From Phorcus lineatus (taxonomy: Eukaryota; Mollusca; Gastropoda; Trochida; Trochidae): a stretch of 64,000 bases of DNA. The position numbers and the translations under genes are program-made. The notes below the pieces were generated by a model. The model was not told the DNA's origin. It worked only from the letters and a program-made list of their open reading frames with translations, and ran no database searches. Positions 48,401 to 57,049 of this stretch are shown here, piece after piece; positions within the stretch are counted from its first letter, which is position 1, and each line of letters begins with the position of its first letter. The DNA lies in assembly GCA_921293015.1 (NCBI GenBank), contig OV121084.1:18666960-18730959 (forward strand), read 5' to 3'.

Positions 48401-51400
48401 TCCCATACTTTAGCGACGTTGGCAAGTGATTCCCATACTTTAGCGACGTTGGCAAGTGATTCATTAACATTTTGAATTGTAGACAACCAAAAATGAATTA
48501 AAACATTTGTTTATGAACATCTGGTATAAAGTGTTGACATATTTTTAGGAGACGTTTATATCATGTTTTTAAAAATTTTGTATGCAGGAATATTTCCAAG
48601 CACTGTCACAACAATATATGGCCGACAACGAAACCTTCCCTCCGCAAACTCTTGGTCATGACTTTACTATGAACGAGGCAGATCTGCTTTTCAAATCTTT
48701 TTTCAAAATGACATTATATGATAAAAAGATTATTAACCTCGAATGTTTCCGTATTATCAATATCATATGTTAGGAATAATGTAAATAATAAGTAGTTTTG
48801 CATGGAAAATAGATTATCATCAAGACATAAAAAAGTGGCTAAAATGAAACGTCACTGTACGTCAGATTCAAAGTGTCAAATCACAATTTACATTTTCCTG
48901 ACGATTGTATGTTCATGAGAGTGCCATTTTATGCCTTTCGGATTGGTTCCTGCAAACCAGTTCTGCCCACAAGAGCTCCCGTTATGTCCTTTGAAGAGTT
49001 ACCACCCAAGCCAAGAATCCGGGTCAATCACTTACATCATCGTGTTTTTAAAACTATGAAGATTATACAAAACATTTTTCTTTTGAGAAAAGAAATCGAC
49101 TTAGCTTGCCAGAATCGTTCGCGTTAAAAGGATGGCAACTAAGAAAGTCAGCAATCGCAAAATTTTGAATAATTTCCAAGTGGGTTATCGCCTTCAGGAG
49201 TTGTTCAAGCATGATTACGCTATTTCACAAACAACATGCCTTGCCGATTGCAACCTCTAAATCATGCAGCGACCTTTCAAACCCTTATATCTGAACCAAA
49301 ATAGAGCATCGATTGAATAAACTAGATCGACGTGTACGTCACCGCCCCGAAAAGTCTTAGACACTTCTAGAGGGAGACATTATCCAAAACAGACTTCATC
49401 GACTTTCAAACATTGTCAGAAGGATGTAAAATGTTTTCCAAATGATAGTTATTTAAATTTATGACTTTGACGTCACCTTGTGCACAAATGAGAACTAAAA
49501 CATAACACATCACTATCACTATTCAAATACCCAAAATTGAAAAATATTGTTACTCAATGTGCTATAAAGTGCTTAAAAGCGTTTTGTCTTGTTTAATTGT
49601 TTATACTTTAATTATTAGTAACAGAGTCAATTCTTACCCAGATGCATCCAAGACAAATGCCCTGATAACATATTTCCCAACGTCTGACTGTTCAGGTTTC
49701 CAAGTAACTTGTGAGTACATCGTGTCGTTATACCTTGTCGGTGAAAGGACGGTGAAGTTCATATCAGGCACTGAATGCACGTGAAACGATCTGATGTCTC
49801 TGTTTGCAAAGAGAAACATTCAGGTATCATCTCGCACCTCTTGAATGAGAGCTACATGAACAGGTAGTAATCATGACAGTATTATTTACCATAACTCAAG
49901 TAAACGGTATTGGTGGTTAAATAGACTTTTCATGGACCTGACAACAGAACAAGGCAGACTCTAATGGTTTTCATTATTGTTGGCCCCGGAAATGTAGCAT
50001 TTAATCAATAGATTTCATATCTCTTCACTCACGGCGATGAAGTCGACGCTGGTTTTGCCCACAAATTAATAGAAAGCTTCGACCCGACATACACGATGAA
50101 CTCATGATTGGTGTCCTTCGTGGGGAGAACAAAATCAGGCATGGTAAGATCTTTTACGCTGAGGACGATGAACTGTAAAGAACGTAAATGTACCATGTTC
50201 ATCTTAAAGTGAGTGCGGTAGTCCTTCATTATATAAAGACTGTTCTGATGGACTCTTGTTATCGTAACGCGTTCATGTGCAGTTTAGTAACTTATTCTTA
50301 GCGTCAATTGCCGTTTACCGTTATTCGACATTTTTAATGTTTCCACAAACAGTATTTTTCAAATATTACTTAAATTCTTTTTCAGATATCTCGGCTTCGT
50401 GTATTTGTTTGCAAAATCAGAACTAAAGACCACAACATTTCTCATGCAGTGAAATGTTTGAATTTCTGTCGCCATTTAATTATGTTTTGTCAACTCTGCA
50501 TATGTCAGCTTTTTCCAAAACGAATACTGACCTTTACGCTGACACTACTTAGCCTTCTAGTTGAGGAACCGCCTAGTCGAATACCGTCCCCATCAATGTT
50601 GATATCGTGACGGTTGATGTCTTCAGCAACCAACGCGACGACTCCCCACCAATTGTGTTTGAAGCCGTCAGACTCGTATGTTGCAATTTCAACACTACAA
50701 TCCTAGAATTGCAAATGTCATTATAAACATCCTTATGTACGATGCTTGGCATCACGGAATGATGAACACAGTTGGTTGATAAAGAGAGTAACTCTAGATT
50801 GATATTAACAGTATCATTCGATTGCAAGTATAATTGAAAATAAACATATGTTGCGTGAGTGAATGAGTAATTGGTTTTAACGTGCATGTAACAATGTCGA
50901 TGAACATCATCTCAACGAGGGAGCACTGATCAGGTAGAAAAGGGGTCGATAGATCGGGGAAACAGGGGCAACAGAGACAAAGAGGGAGATAAACAACAAC
51001 ATTCAAAATGACTCAAGTTTGGTGTAACTTCTATCCGTCGACCTGTCCTGCTTTCACACGTCAAAGGGTATTGAATCTAGTGGTGGGAAATTATCAGTAG
51101 AAATGAGACGCTTTATTATTGTAAATGAATAGAACAATTATTCAATTGATCACAAACTTTATACTTAAATTATCAAATGATGAAATATGGCAAAGGGTCA
51201 AATTCAATATTTCGAAATCGAATTATCGAAATACATATTCATAATAAAAAAGATAGAGAGAATTGGATTAATATAGGATTGGTCAATAAACTCGTAGCCA
51301 CCTTTATAGTCCGGGAAAGCGTAATTTTTTTTCATTCTAACGTAGATCCAATCGAAGATTTATTCCGAGTCGCATGCGTAGCGTGTTGCTTCGATTCTAA

Positions 51401-54400
51401 TATCATATCAATCTACTTGCGAATCATACAAAAATAAATACAAAATTGGTTTATCTTCATTCTGCCATAACGTCTTAATTTAATGTCAATTTAAATTTCT
51501 TTGATGTCACGGATTTCAGGCGCGATGTGGTCAAAGGCATTCAGTTTAGTTGGGTATACTTGGTAACACCTTAATCAAGTGAAAAGATGGAATTTGGAAC
51601 GTACAAAATCAAAGAACTGTCAAGAAAACACGGTATAGCAATGAAGTTTTTATTTAACACTCACGATGTCAGGACATTACCAATTCCTTTAGCTGATCAC
51701 GTGATCAGTCATAACTGCATTAGCCTATGGCGTCACTGTGTTCGCATGAAAACTGCTGATCAAGTCATCGCGGCTTGAAACCGATCGTTTTCTTTTCCAT
51801 ATTGATGCAAACAAGTCATATGATTGAGTATCAGAGTGTACATAAAAGCGTGAAGAAGACATCCATGCACGCTTGAAGAAAACCGCGAACCGTATTCTAT
51901 GGACTCGTGTCTTGATGATTTGTAGCTCAGTGTAGTGGAAATAGTGGTCAGTATTCGATATAAACGTCAGTTTAGAATTAGTACATAAAATTCATGACAA
52001 GTAAGAGTAACTTGAAAATAAAGTAAACCGAAAAGAATGAGTGCATGCTATCTGATTCAGTTTTTATCAATATGTTTAGTGATACAGTACTGTTAAAGTT
52101 ACGTCTCTTCTTTGCATCGGTTGTCTATCAAAAATCGTTTTCGAATGTAGCTTTAAATTTGACGATGAAATAAACCGATCAAAATCAAGAATGTTGTAAT
52201 GTCATAGTAGAATTGAATTTTTATATTTCTGGTTTTATTGTATAATGCATCTGTTATTAATATTGACGAATTTTATTTTGATAAAAGAATAAAGAGGAAT
52301 CTTGCCTTGTTTATAGTAGTATTTTGTATGTTTCTGACAGACCCTTTTTCAACAAACGAAGACTTTCTGCATTGTATAATGTCATCCTCTTTATCCATGA
52401 AAGGAATTCTCAGTACTGTCACGCTGTTTAAGGTGACCCTGCAACAAGCGATGAGAGTCGAATGTTGAAATAACAACATTGTAATGCAATCAATAATCTT
52501 ATTACCCACGTGGTACTTCGTAAAGGGGTTTCATAAGAACAAATGTGTTACGTCGAGTTATTTTACTGGCTATAACGAACTATGATCTTTGACATTGCCA
52601 GGACTACCGGCTTCATTCATAAATCGAACGTACTTTCATTCTTCAAATTTTGATTTTATCAAATGAATCTTTATAAGCAGTTATTGAATGATAAAAAAAT
52701 ACACCAAAGGGAGAACTTAACTTGCATCTGCACTGTGCAAGGCTATTATGAAACAAGAGGTTCTTAAAGCAGAATAAAATCACAAGCAATAACAAATTAA
52801 ATATAAGATAATTATTTCATCTTCAAATATAAATGTTAAAGCCATTTTCAAACAATTAAGTTTTATAAGATCTCAATTTCTCAATAATTGGTTCGATACT
52901 TGCATATATAAAATACATACCGGTAGACTGGTTTGAGTAGCATCACAGGGCTGTTGTTCGGTCGGTTGGTATCGTTTCTCCTGCCGGTTAAGATCTTAGC
53001 TCGTAGGATATATGGATCCTTGTGGTTATCATAAGTACTCCAGTAGTTGCCCCGTAAACTGAATTCAAATATTATTCTTTTACTTAGTATAAGATTCATT
53101 TGTACAGTAGGTTAGCATAATTATGTGAGGCAGAGGGATAGACGGGAAATTTAATTTACACATGTCCCTCCCTTTCAATGAAATTGTGATTGCAATGTGT
53201 CTTTGATAGGTGAACATCTACTGCTGTTGTTGGTTTCGAAATACTGTGATACATTCTTCACTGTCCTAATGCCACATTGGCCTAATGCACATTAGTTAAA
53301 GTTAACCGTATCAGCTTTTTATGATGAATGATGAATCCTTCGAATAATTCAGGACAAAATGAAATAAATCATCTTTATCGTTAGACATTTTACGTACATT
53401 AAGTGATGAAGATTGCTCAGACTAAAGGTTTTATTCACTTAACACCCTGTTGATTTTGATGTTGATTTACATATTAGATTGTTTGTGATTCTTTTGATGA
53501 TATAAAAAAAACATGTTACACGATTACCTTAAATCGGTGTAGCTATATTTCGCATATGTGATGAATGTTAACATTTCCTGTTCCCACTGTATCGGTTCGT
53601 TTACTGCTGTAACCTTCCCAGTCACATTCCATTCTTGGTATGATGTACTTGTGTATTTATCAAAGGACCTTTTATCCAAAAGAATGTGTCCGAAATAGTT
53701 TTCTCCCTTCAATTTCAGCATAACTGTTCTTGAGGTGTCTGTTTTCTTCCCGATGTCATTTATAGAGCAGTTAACACCACACGGCCCCTTCCCCAGAGTC
53801 CAACCAGTCAGTAGAGTTAGTTTCAACTGCAAACGTGATGTCATGAGAATTTACTTAATTACTGTTCATAAAACCAACTGTCATGTAACTCAGCGTAATG
53901 CAAAGAATGAACTTATGTTACGCCGTATCAGAAGTTATCATCAGAATTTATAAAGTCATTTGCGAAATAAACTTCGGAAAATGTACAATTTGTTCGACTG
54001 CCTTGTGAATTCGCTTGCATCTTCTTGATGTAATACGACCATGCAACAATACGAGTTAATCATTAAATCGGTCGTGTGGCAAATAGCAGGCTTTTCAAAT
54101 AAATATTTTATTGTTTAAATCTTTTGCCATAAAAGGAAATCTAAAAAAGTCTTCAACTTCTAAGAGGTTAACATAGGAATATGTGAATCGAGTGTTAACG
54201 GTTTCGAGAGAGAATGGGAGTGAGCGGGATACCGATAGAAATGAGCAACAAAAGTAATAAATTGAATTCATCTTTATAAACACTTCAACTACCTGAGTTA
54301 TAAAAAGTTTGTTCTGACCCTGCAACTAAATACATTTCTGGAGACAATTGGTTCCGTTTGTAAACATCACCGTAAAGACAATATTCAAACGGGAATCAAT

Positions 54401-54931
54401 AAACCTAATGTTATTATATATTTTGACATTAATAACAAACAGCTGGAATGCAATTAGAATGCAACATGACAACGTAGTTTGTATTTCTGAATTGTATTTC
54501 TTATGCATTACTTTTCATACCAGTCGAACAATGTTGGCTATTTTGCTAAGCCAGTTTTATAAAAATGTTTAAATAGTCAAAAGTGATCTCACTGACAAAC
54601 AAACATTTTCTATAAAATTAGAAAGTATACTTGTCAATCAAAGAATAATATCCCTTGATGTCATTGAGTCATTTACTATTCTTTCACTCACATATAAGTT
54701 CAATTCACGGGAATCAAAGTATTCAAAGCACGACAGTTTTTACACACAGTTATATGGCCGATCTATTATGTAAGATTTCTCTTTATGGGTACTTACTTTT
54801 AACATTTCGTTGATTTTCTCAATAAATTCAAAACTTATAGTTCCTCCACAGAAATGTTCATCATCAATGCCGATAGAAATCGTAAGACAAGCAGCCAAAA
54901 CCAAAAGGAAAAAATATGTTCTCGCAGTCAT
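30375..54931 (-). CDS. Gene B: multi-exon transmembrane receptor-like protein with two EGF domains
   Basis: A chain of exons on the minus strand was assembled by splice sites and phase. The order is signal peptide, disulphide-rich ectodomain (exons 1-5), three copies of an Ig/HYR-like exon set, two EGF-like domains between copies two and three, a short linker, one transmembrane helix and a cytoplasmic tail. Phases match at every junction except two gaps: a 2-to-1 exon between 45596 and 43351, and a 0-to-2 exon between 37955 and 35420, were not found. I recognise the ectodomain as a large mollusc family of unnamed receptors; its ligand is unknown. It is a tandem paralogue of gene A. Each exon is listed separately. 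Confidence 0.75.
30593..34373. other. Possible last intron of gene B, no clear exon
   Basis: An open stretch at 32196-32339 looks exon-like on the plus strand but has no partner. Otherwise I see nothing. Confidence 0.4.
34374..34634 (-). CDS. Gene B transmembrane exon with default stop
   Basis: Acceptor TTCTTTCAG, phase 0. It codes an extracellular stem (DGIVLTEEE), a transmembrane helix of about 25 residues (IIGVSVGTPVSVIGGLGLCT and following), a basic stop-transfer (IKCLLKLNAK) and an acidic cytoplasmic tail ending at 34374. If the internal donor at 34445 is used instead, the tail continues in the exon at 30375-30592. Confidence 0.75.
   Translation of the reverse strand, partial: DGIVLTEEEIIGVSVGTPVSVIGGLGLCTVLIKCLLKLNAKDALNTAITKLEAADEEDKENDNGGQLSSTREHLKPDFRTRKSLNF
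34777..34793 (-). CDS. Gene B 17-bp microexon
   Basis: CTGTTACAG acceptor and AAG|GTAAAT donor enclose 17 bp, phase 1 to 0. It codes GTGEEK together with the flanking base and leads into the transmembrane exon. Confidence 0.55.
35368..35420 (-). CDS. Gene B juxtamembrane exon
   Basis: Acceptor ATTTCATTTCAG and donor ATTG|GTAGGA. The only open reading is phase 2 to phase 1, coding GNGERRCYDVESGEIKI. It fits the microexon downstream. Its upstream partner with exit phase 2 was not located. Confidence 0.5.
35421..37954. other. Gene B intron(s); one short exon expected but not found
   Basis: Splice phase requires a 0-to-2 exon in this stretch. A weak candidate lies near 37470-37540 on the minus strand (VPPIPDTINTYICY). 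It lacks a clear donor. Confidence 0.35.
37955..38042 (-). CDS. Gene B exon: end of third Ig/HYR-like set
   Basis: Acceptor TTTACAAG, donor GAG|GTAACG, 88 bp, phase 2 to 0. It codes SENHLCYQLELVRPAGQQIG and nine more residues. It joins in frame to the exon at 40802. Confidence 0.6.
38043..39420. other. Gene B intron with an ambiguous coding-like stretch
   Basis: The minus strand at about 38691-38815 is open in two frames and ends at a TTTC|GTAAGT site. It is not needed for phase and may be a repeat. Confidence 0.35.
39421..39451. repeat. (GACA)n microsatellite, tail of inverted LINE
   Basis: Eight GACA-type units. On the minus strand they are GTCT units, the same tail as at 26118-26130. Confidence 0.85.
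39421..39960 (-). mobile_element. LINE 3' end, inverted, inside a gene B intron
   Basis: It codes MWCCSVRVESGRYVRCPLNE, then ERTCFYCKDCIEDEQHVLLYC and YAGERRQLL, the same C-terminus as the fragment at 25655. It is 5'-truncated. Confidence 0.75.
39961..40801. other. Gene B intron; possible tyrosine-recombinase or LINE debris not resolved
   Basis: Minus-strand coding-like runs at 40227-40517 (RIVKDVSLIKSKRQSPNLKR and others) suggest debris of a repeat. I cannot assign it. Confidence 0.3.
40802..40978 (-). CDS. Gene B exon: core of third Ig/HYR-like set
   Basis: Acceptor CATCTTTCCAG, donor GAGAG|GTAAGA, 177 bp, phase 2 to 2. It ends with GEYGVMCIKLERDKEE, comparable with GKYVIRAFVLDASG in exon 7 and PQRICLRAKKDNG in exon 11. 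Confidence 0.65.
41118..41203 (-). CDS. Gene B exon: start of third Ig/HYR-like set
   Basis: Acceptor AATTTTTGCAG, donor CCAAG|GTAAGA, 86 bp, phase 0 to 2. It has two cysteines (IRCLRRICLIPIF), matching the spacing in exon 10 (VVCRVNSTCTFSVF). Confidence 0.65.
41595..41617 (-). CDS. Gene B 23-bp microexon
   Basis: CATTTTCAG acceptor and AAA|GTAAGT donor. It takes phase 1 from the EGF exon to phase 0 for the exon at 41203, coding IATGSDK. Confidence 0.6.
42532..42642 (-). CDS. Gene B EGF-like domain 2
   Basis: Acceptor TTTTCGTTTCAG, donor ATCC|GTAAGG, 111 bp, phase 1 to 1. The domain LCARNPCQHGIC and FLCVCRPMYTGKYC has the six EGF cysteines and the glycine before the last. Symmetrical phase-1 exons are typical of shuffled EGF modules. 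Confidence 0.9.
43244..43351 (-). CDS. Gene B EGF-like domain 1
   Basis: Acceptor TATTTGCAG, donor ACTC|GTAAGT, 108 bp, phase 1 to 1. ACNSLPCLNGGRC and FICTCNQAYTGLLC give all six cysteines. It joins in phase to the second EGF exon. Confidence 0.9.
43352..45040. other. Gene B intron; a 2-to-1 exon expected but not found
   Basis: By analogy with exon 8 (41 bp), a short exon closing the second Ig/HYR-like set should lie here. I could not place it. Confidence 0.4.
45041..45560. repeat. Three tandem copies of a 170-190 bp repeat with a 19-C run
   Basis: Copies begin near 45049, 45222 and 45412. Each has AAATTGTTTCCATGGAAACC, then a GGCACCAC block, then TTTTTGAGATATGGTCCGGA. A run of 19 C (45379-45397) interrupts. 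Minus-strand frames through it code a hydrophobic stretch that is not part of gene B. Confidence 0.8.
45596..45769 (-). CDS. Gene B exon 11: core of second Ig/HYR-like set
   Basis: Acceptor TTTGTTCACAG, weak donor ACGG|GTTTGA, 174 bp, phase 2 to 2. It starts KGIVSLEITTSTIAVVNI and closes PQRICLRAKKDNG. The tandem repeat begins only 36 bp after the donor. Confidence 0.65.
46424..46518 (-). CDS. Gene B exon 10: start of second Ig/HYR-like set
   Basis: Acceptor TTTTAATTTCAG, donor CAGG|GTATGT, 95 bp, phase 0 to 2. It codes PTPCFASLPASKVVCRVNST and CTFSVFTGSQSG. Confidence 0.65.
46519..47307. other. Gene B intron, nothing seen
   Basis: AT-rich, with no exon or repeat recognised. Confidence 0.5.
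47308..47342 (-). CDS. Gene B exon 9: 35-bp linker exon
   Basis: Acceptor ATTTCTTTTAG, donor AGCA|GTAAGC, phase 1 to 0, coding ELNYTTQAVHTA. Confidence 0.5.
47491..47531 (-). CDS. Gene B exon 8: 41-bp exon closing first Ig/HYR-like set
   Basis: Acceptor CTTCTATGCAG, donor AAAG|GTAAAT, phase 2 to 1, coding NDGNDRSYNIIVK directly after DASG of exon 7. Confidence 0.6.
47532..49637. other. Gene B intron with a 30-bp tandem duplication
   Basis: The 30-bp duplication is at 48401-48460. A plus-strand open piece at 48585-48720 (EYFQALSQQYMADNETF) follows an acceptor-like TTTTGTATGCAG but has no partner. Confidence 0.45.
48401..48460. repeat. Perfect 30-bp tandem duplication
   Basis: The unit runs from TCCCATACTTTAGCGACG to GGCAAGTGAT and occurs twice with no mismatch, so it is recent or an assembly artefact. 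Confidence 0.95.
49638..49799 (-). CDS. Gene B exon 7: core of first Ig/HYR-like set
   Basis: Acceptor CTTTGCAAACAG, donor CTGG|GTAAGA, 162 bp, phase 2 to 2. It ends VTWKPEQSDVGKYVIRAFVL and DASG, the W...G.Y pattern of Ig/HYR-like beta sandwiches. Confidence 0.75.
50033..50172 (-). CDS. Gene B exon 6: start of first Ig/HYR-like set
   Basis: Acceptor ACGTTCTTTACAG, donor TCGCC|GTGAGT, 140 bp, phase 0 to 2. It codes DFVLPTKDTNHEFIVYVGSK and LSINLWAKPAS. Confidence 0.75.
50532..50702 (-). CDS. Gene B exon 5: ectodomain
   Basis: Acceptor AATTCTAG, donor AAAG|GTCAGT, 171 bp, phase 0 to 0. It codes DCSVEIATYESDG, WWGVVALVAEDI and the LSSVSVK end that leads into exon 6. Confidence 0.75.
50703..52305 (-). 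other. Gene B intron 4, with GC rather than GT at its 5' end
   Basis: The intron starts AAG|GCAAGA at 52305 and ends TTCTAG at 50703. No other feature is seen inside. Confidence 0.55.
52306..52438 (-). CDS. Gene B exon 4: ectodomain
   Basis: Acceptor CGCTTGTTGCAG, GC-type donor AACAAG|GCAAGA, 133 bp, phase 2 to 0. It codes VTVLRIPFMDKEDDIIQCRK, where an IP-x2-D-x2-D-x3-CR pattern is conserved in the family. Confidence 0.7.
52921..53058 (-). CDS. Gene B exon 3: ectodomain
   Basis: Acceptor TTTGAATTCAG, donor TACCG|GTATGT, 138 bp, phase 2 to 2. It codes RGNYWSTYDNHKDPY and GRRNDTNRPNNSPVM before KPVYR. Confidence 0.75.
53528..53826 (-). CDS. Gene B exon 2: disulphide-rich ectodomain
   Basis: Acceptor ATCACGTTTGCAG, donor TTAAG|GTAATC, 299 bp, phase 0 to 2. 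It begins LKLTLLTGWTLGKGPCGVNC and ends near YSYTDLR. It is the direct paralogue of gene A exon 2. Confidence 0.8.
54797..54931 (-). CDS. Gene B exon 1: signal peptide
   Basis: An ATG at 54931, just after an acceptor-like TTTTTACAG|AGG, opens 45 codons to the perfect donor AAA|GTAAGT. Residues 1-21 (MTARTYFFLLVLAACLTIS and on) are a signal peptide, followed by DDEHFCGGTISFEFI. An upstream in-frame ATG at 54955 exists but would be in the presumed intron. Confidence 0.8.
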
Positions 54932-56180
54932 CCTCTGTAAAAAGTTAAGAAGCATTGAATTTTACAGTAATATACAATATATGTTCATTTGTAATTTCCT
55001 ATACACTTGGCAATTCTAATTTAAGATTTGGCCAATGAAGGACCAAAAACGTGTGTCGAATCCTTCCACTTATTTCATACCTCATTAAACATTTCAAGGC
55101 ACTTCAAATATCAAGAATGTATTGAAAAAGTGATATCAGCTCACATTTCCCCATTTGACTATCTTAATGCATCATTAACTGTTTGAAGATATAGTTCTAA
55201 AGGAACGCTCTAGAAAAGAAACAAAATCATGAAATTTGTCTGATTTTGATAAACATTAAAAAATAATTAGCACTCTGTAAGATACACCAACAACCCATAT
55301 GTATCATTCATACCATTTTGGCGTTCTAAGTAAATGATAAGAAACGTAAACAAATTCATATATTTAAGCCGGTTTTGGTCACAATTTGAAAGATATTGGC
55401 ACCGAAAAGCTTTGATAATAAAAAATACAAACATCCAACCTACCGTTCACACCAAATGCCAATTAATATACGTTTCGAGTAATGTTCGGATAGGGTTTCA
55501 GATGCGCTAACATATGTAGTGCAATTGTACCTCAAACATTTTGATGGTTATAGTGAACACAACTAATGTCCAATCCTATAATAAGAGGATCGTTATCTTT
55601 CTGAATGTTCTTCCTGATAATAATGAAGAAATCAAGTCAGCCAGTCTAGTCTTCTTTCTAGTTATCCAGGATGAGGTGAGGTGAGGTGAATGGGGTTTTA
55701 ACGTCCTTTTCGAGAGTATCTCAATTATATCACGACTACCATTATTGATTCAAAGAGAAAGCCGGTTACACTTTTGTGGTTATAACTTTTGGGTGAATCT
55801 TGCGAGCATTGGCTGGAACAAGCAAACCGTGTGTGTTACTGCACTTAAATTAAGTGTAGCATTCCACCTAAACCTTAAAAGCACTATAGCACACCCTTTT
55901 TATAGACTTTCGCGTAGATTACGGTCATCTTTTGATGATAGAATTTATCAGCCTCAAAGTACTCTTTCATATGGTTCATTTGGAACAAATGTGCGTATTC
56001 AAATTTTAAAGATATTCAATAAAACTCAAAATAGGAAAAGTACCGTAACATTAATTCGACTCCCGCGCCGTCTGTCGGACAACCAGGAACTAAAGCGAAA
56101 CCTATGGATTTCTCTCCCTTGGCATTGCTCGGGGCCGTCACTACAAAAGTCGCTGCAGACAAAACTCGGTCGGGACCAAA
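54932..56180. other. Intergenic region between gene B and a plus-strand gene
   Basis: AT-rich at first. A GGTGA microrepeat lies at about 55672-55689, followed by GGTTTTAACGTCC, a repeat-like piece also seen near 50875. From about 56040 CpG density rises towards the CAAAATGGCGG site at 56179. Confidence 0.45.
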
Positions 56181-56188
56181 ATGGCGGT
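56178..56188 (+). promoter_or_regulatory. CAAAATGGCGG, YY1-like site in CpG-rich start region
   Basis: The 11-mer resembles the CAAGATGGCGG element that marks transcription starts of housekeeping genes. It is 60 bp upstream of the first usable ATG of the gene below. Confidence 0.35.
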
Positions 56189-56245
56189 TAATGTTTATGT
56201 TTATGGTCGAGGTACGTATCCCTGCAAAATATTCGCCGAATACAA

Positions 56246-56372
56246 ATGCCTTGGGACGAGATGCTGCTCAATAAGGACGAGGTAAACAACGGTGTATTTA
56301 GGAAGACAGCAATGCAACGCTGGATCGAAGCGAGAGGCACGATGTCGATGATGAGAGACGAAATGTTAGCAG
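56246..56372 (+). CDS. First coding exon of an unidentified plus-strand gene (LisH-like)
   Basis: ATG 56246 opens MPWDEMLLNKDEVNN and FRKTAMQRWIEARGTMSMMR, ending at the donor GCAG|GTGAGC. It joins in phase to the exon at 57684. The helix pattern resembles the N-terminal dimerisation helices (LisH type) of centrosomal proteins such as OFD1 and FOP. That is a resemblance only. A different ATG at 56182 opens a short frame in another register. Confidence 0.5.
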
Positions 56373-57049
56373 GTGAGCATAACTTCAATGTATCAGTCAA
56401 TCGTTCATTCACTATATCTTCCTTGTATGTCATCGCATCAATGAATTAATTTCGTTCTCATGATGACAAATATTTTCATTATTTTTTTCTGAAATACGAG
56501 ATCCACGTAGATGAAACTCTTCGTCATATTTATTTATTATGAGGTTCAGAATTTTTAATGTAAATCAGAAAATAAACATCGTTTTTTTAAAAAATCAGGC
56601 TTGATTTGTGTACACGAAGCCTATGACCTTAAAAGGCACACTATCTTTGCTCCGATGTCTGTATCCCTACATATATACTAATATATACTATATTTACAAA
56701 TTACTGTTTATATTATTTATTACTGTATCTATAATTGTTCTGTCAGTGCCAAATAGTCAATAATGCTATTTTCACTACAAATATGAATTATTCCAAATGC
56801 TCCTCATTGCAATAAGTCAAATGACTCAATTTTATTGATTGTTTTGCTTATACTGTTTTCCCTGGAATAAGCATCCCTCTGTCTATTTTTTCAGACAACC
56901 TTCAGCCCCCGGGATTCAATCGAGACTCCTAGTCGATTCAAAACAAGACTCTTTTCATATTTTGGGAGATAAATCATACAGGACTACAAAACAATAGGTA
57001 TGGAACTCTTAGAAACTGATTTGTTATAGGTTTTGATTGATTGGCTTAG

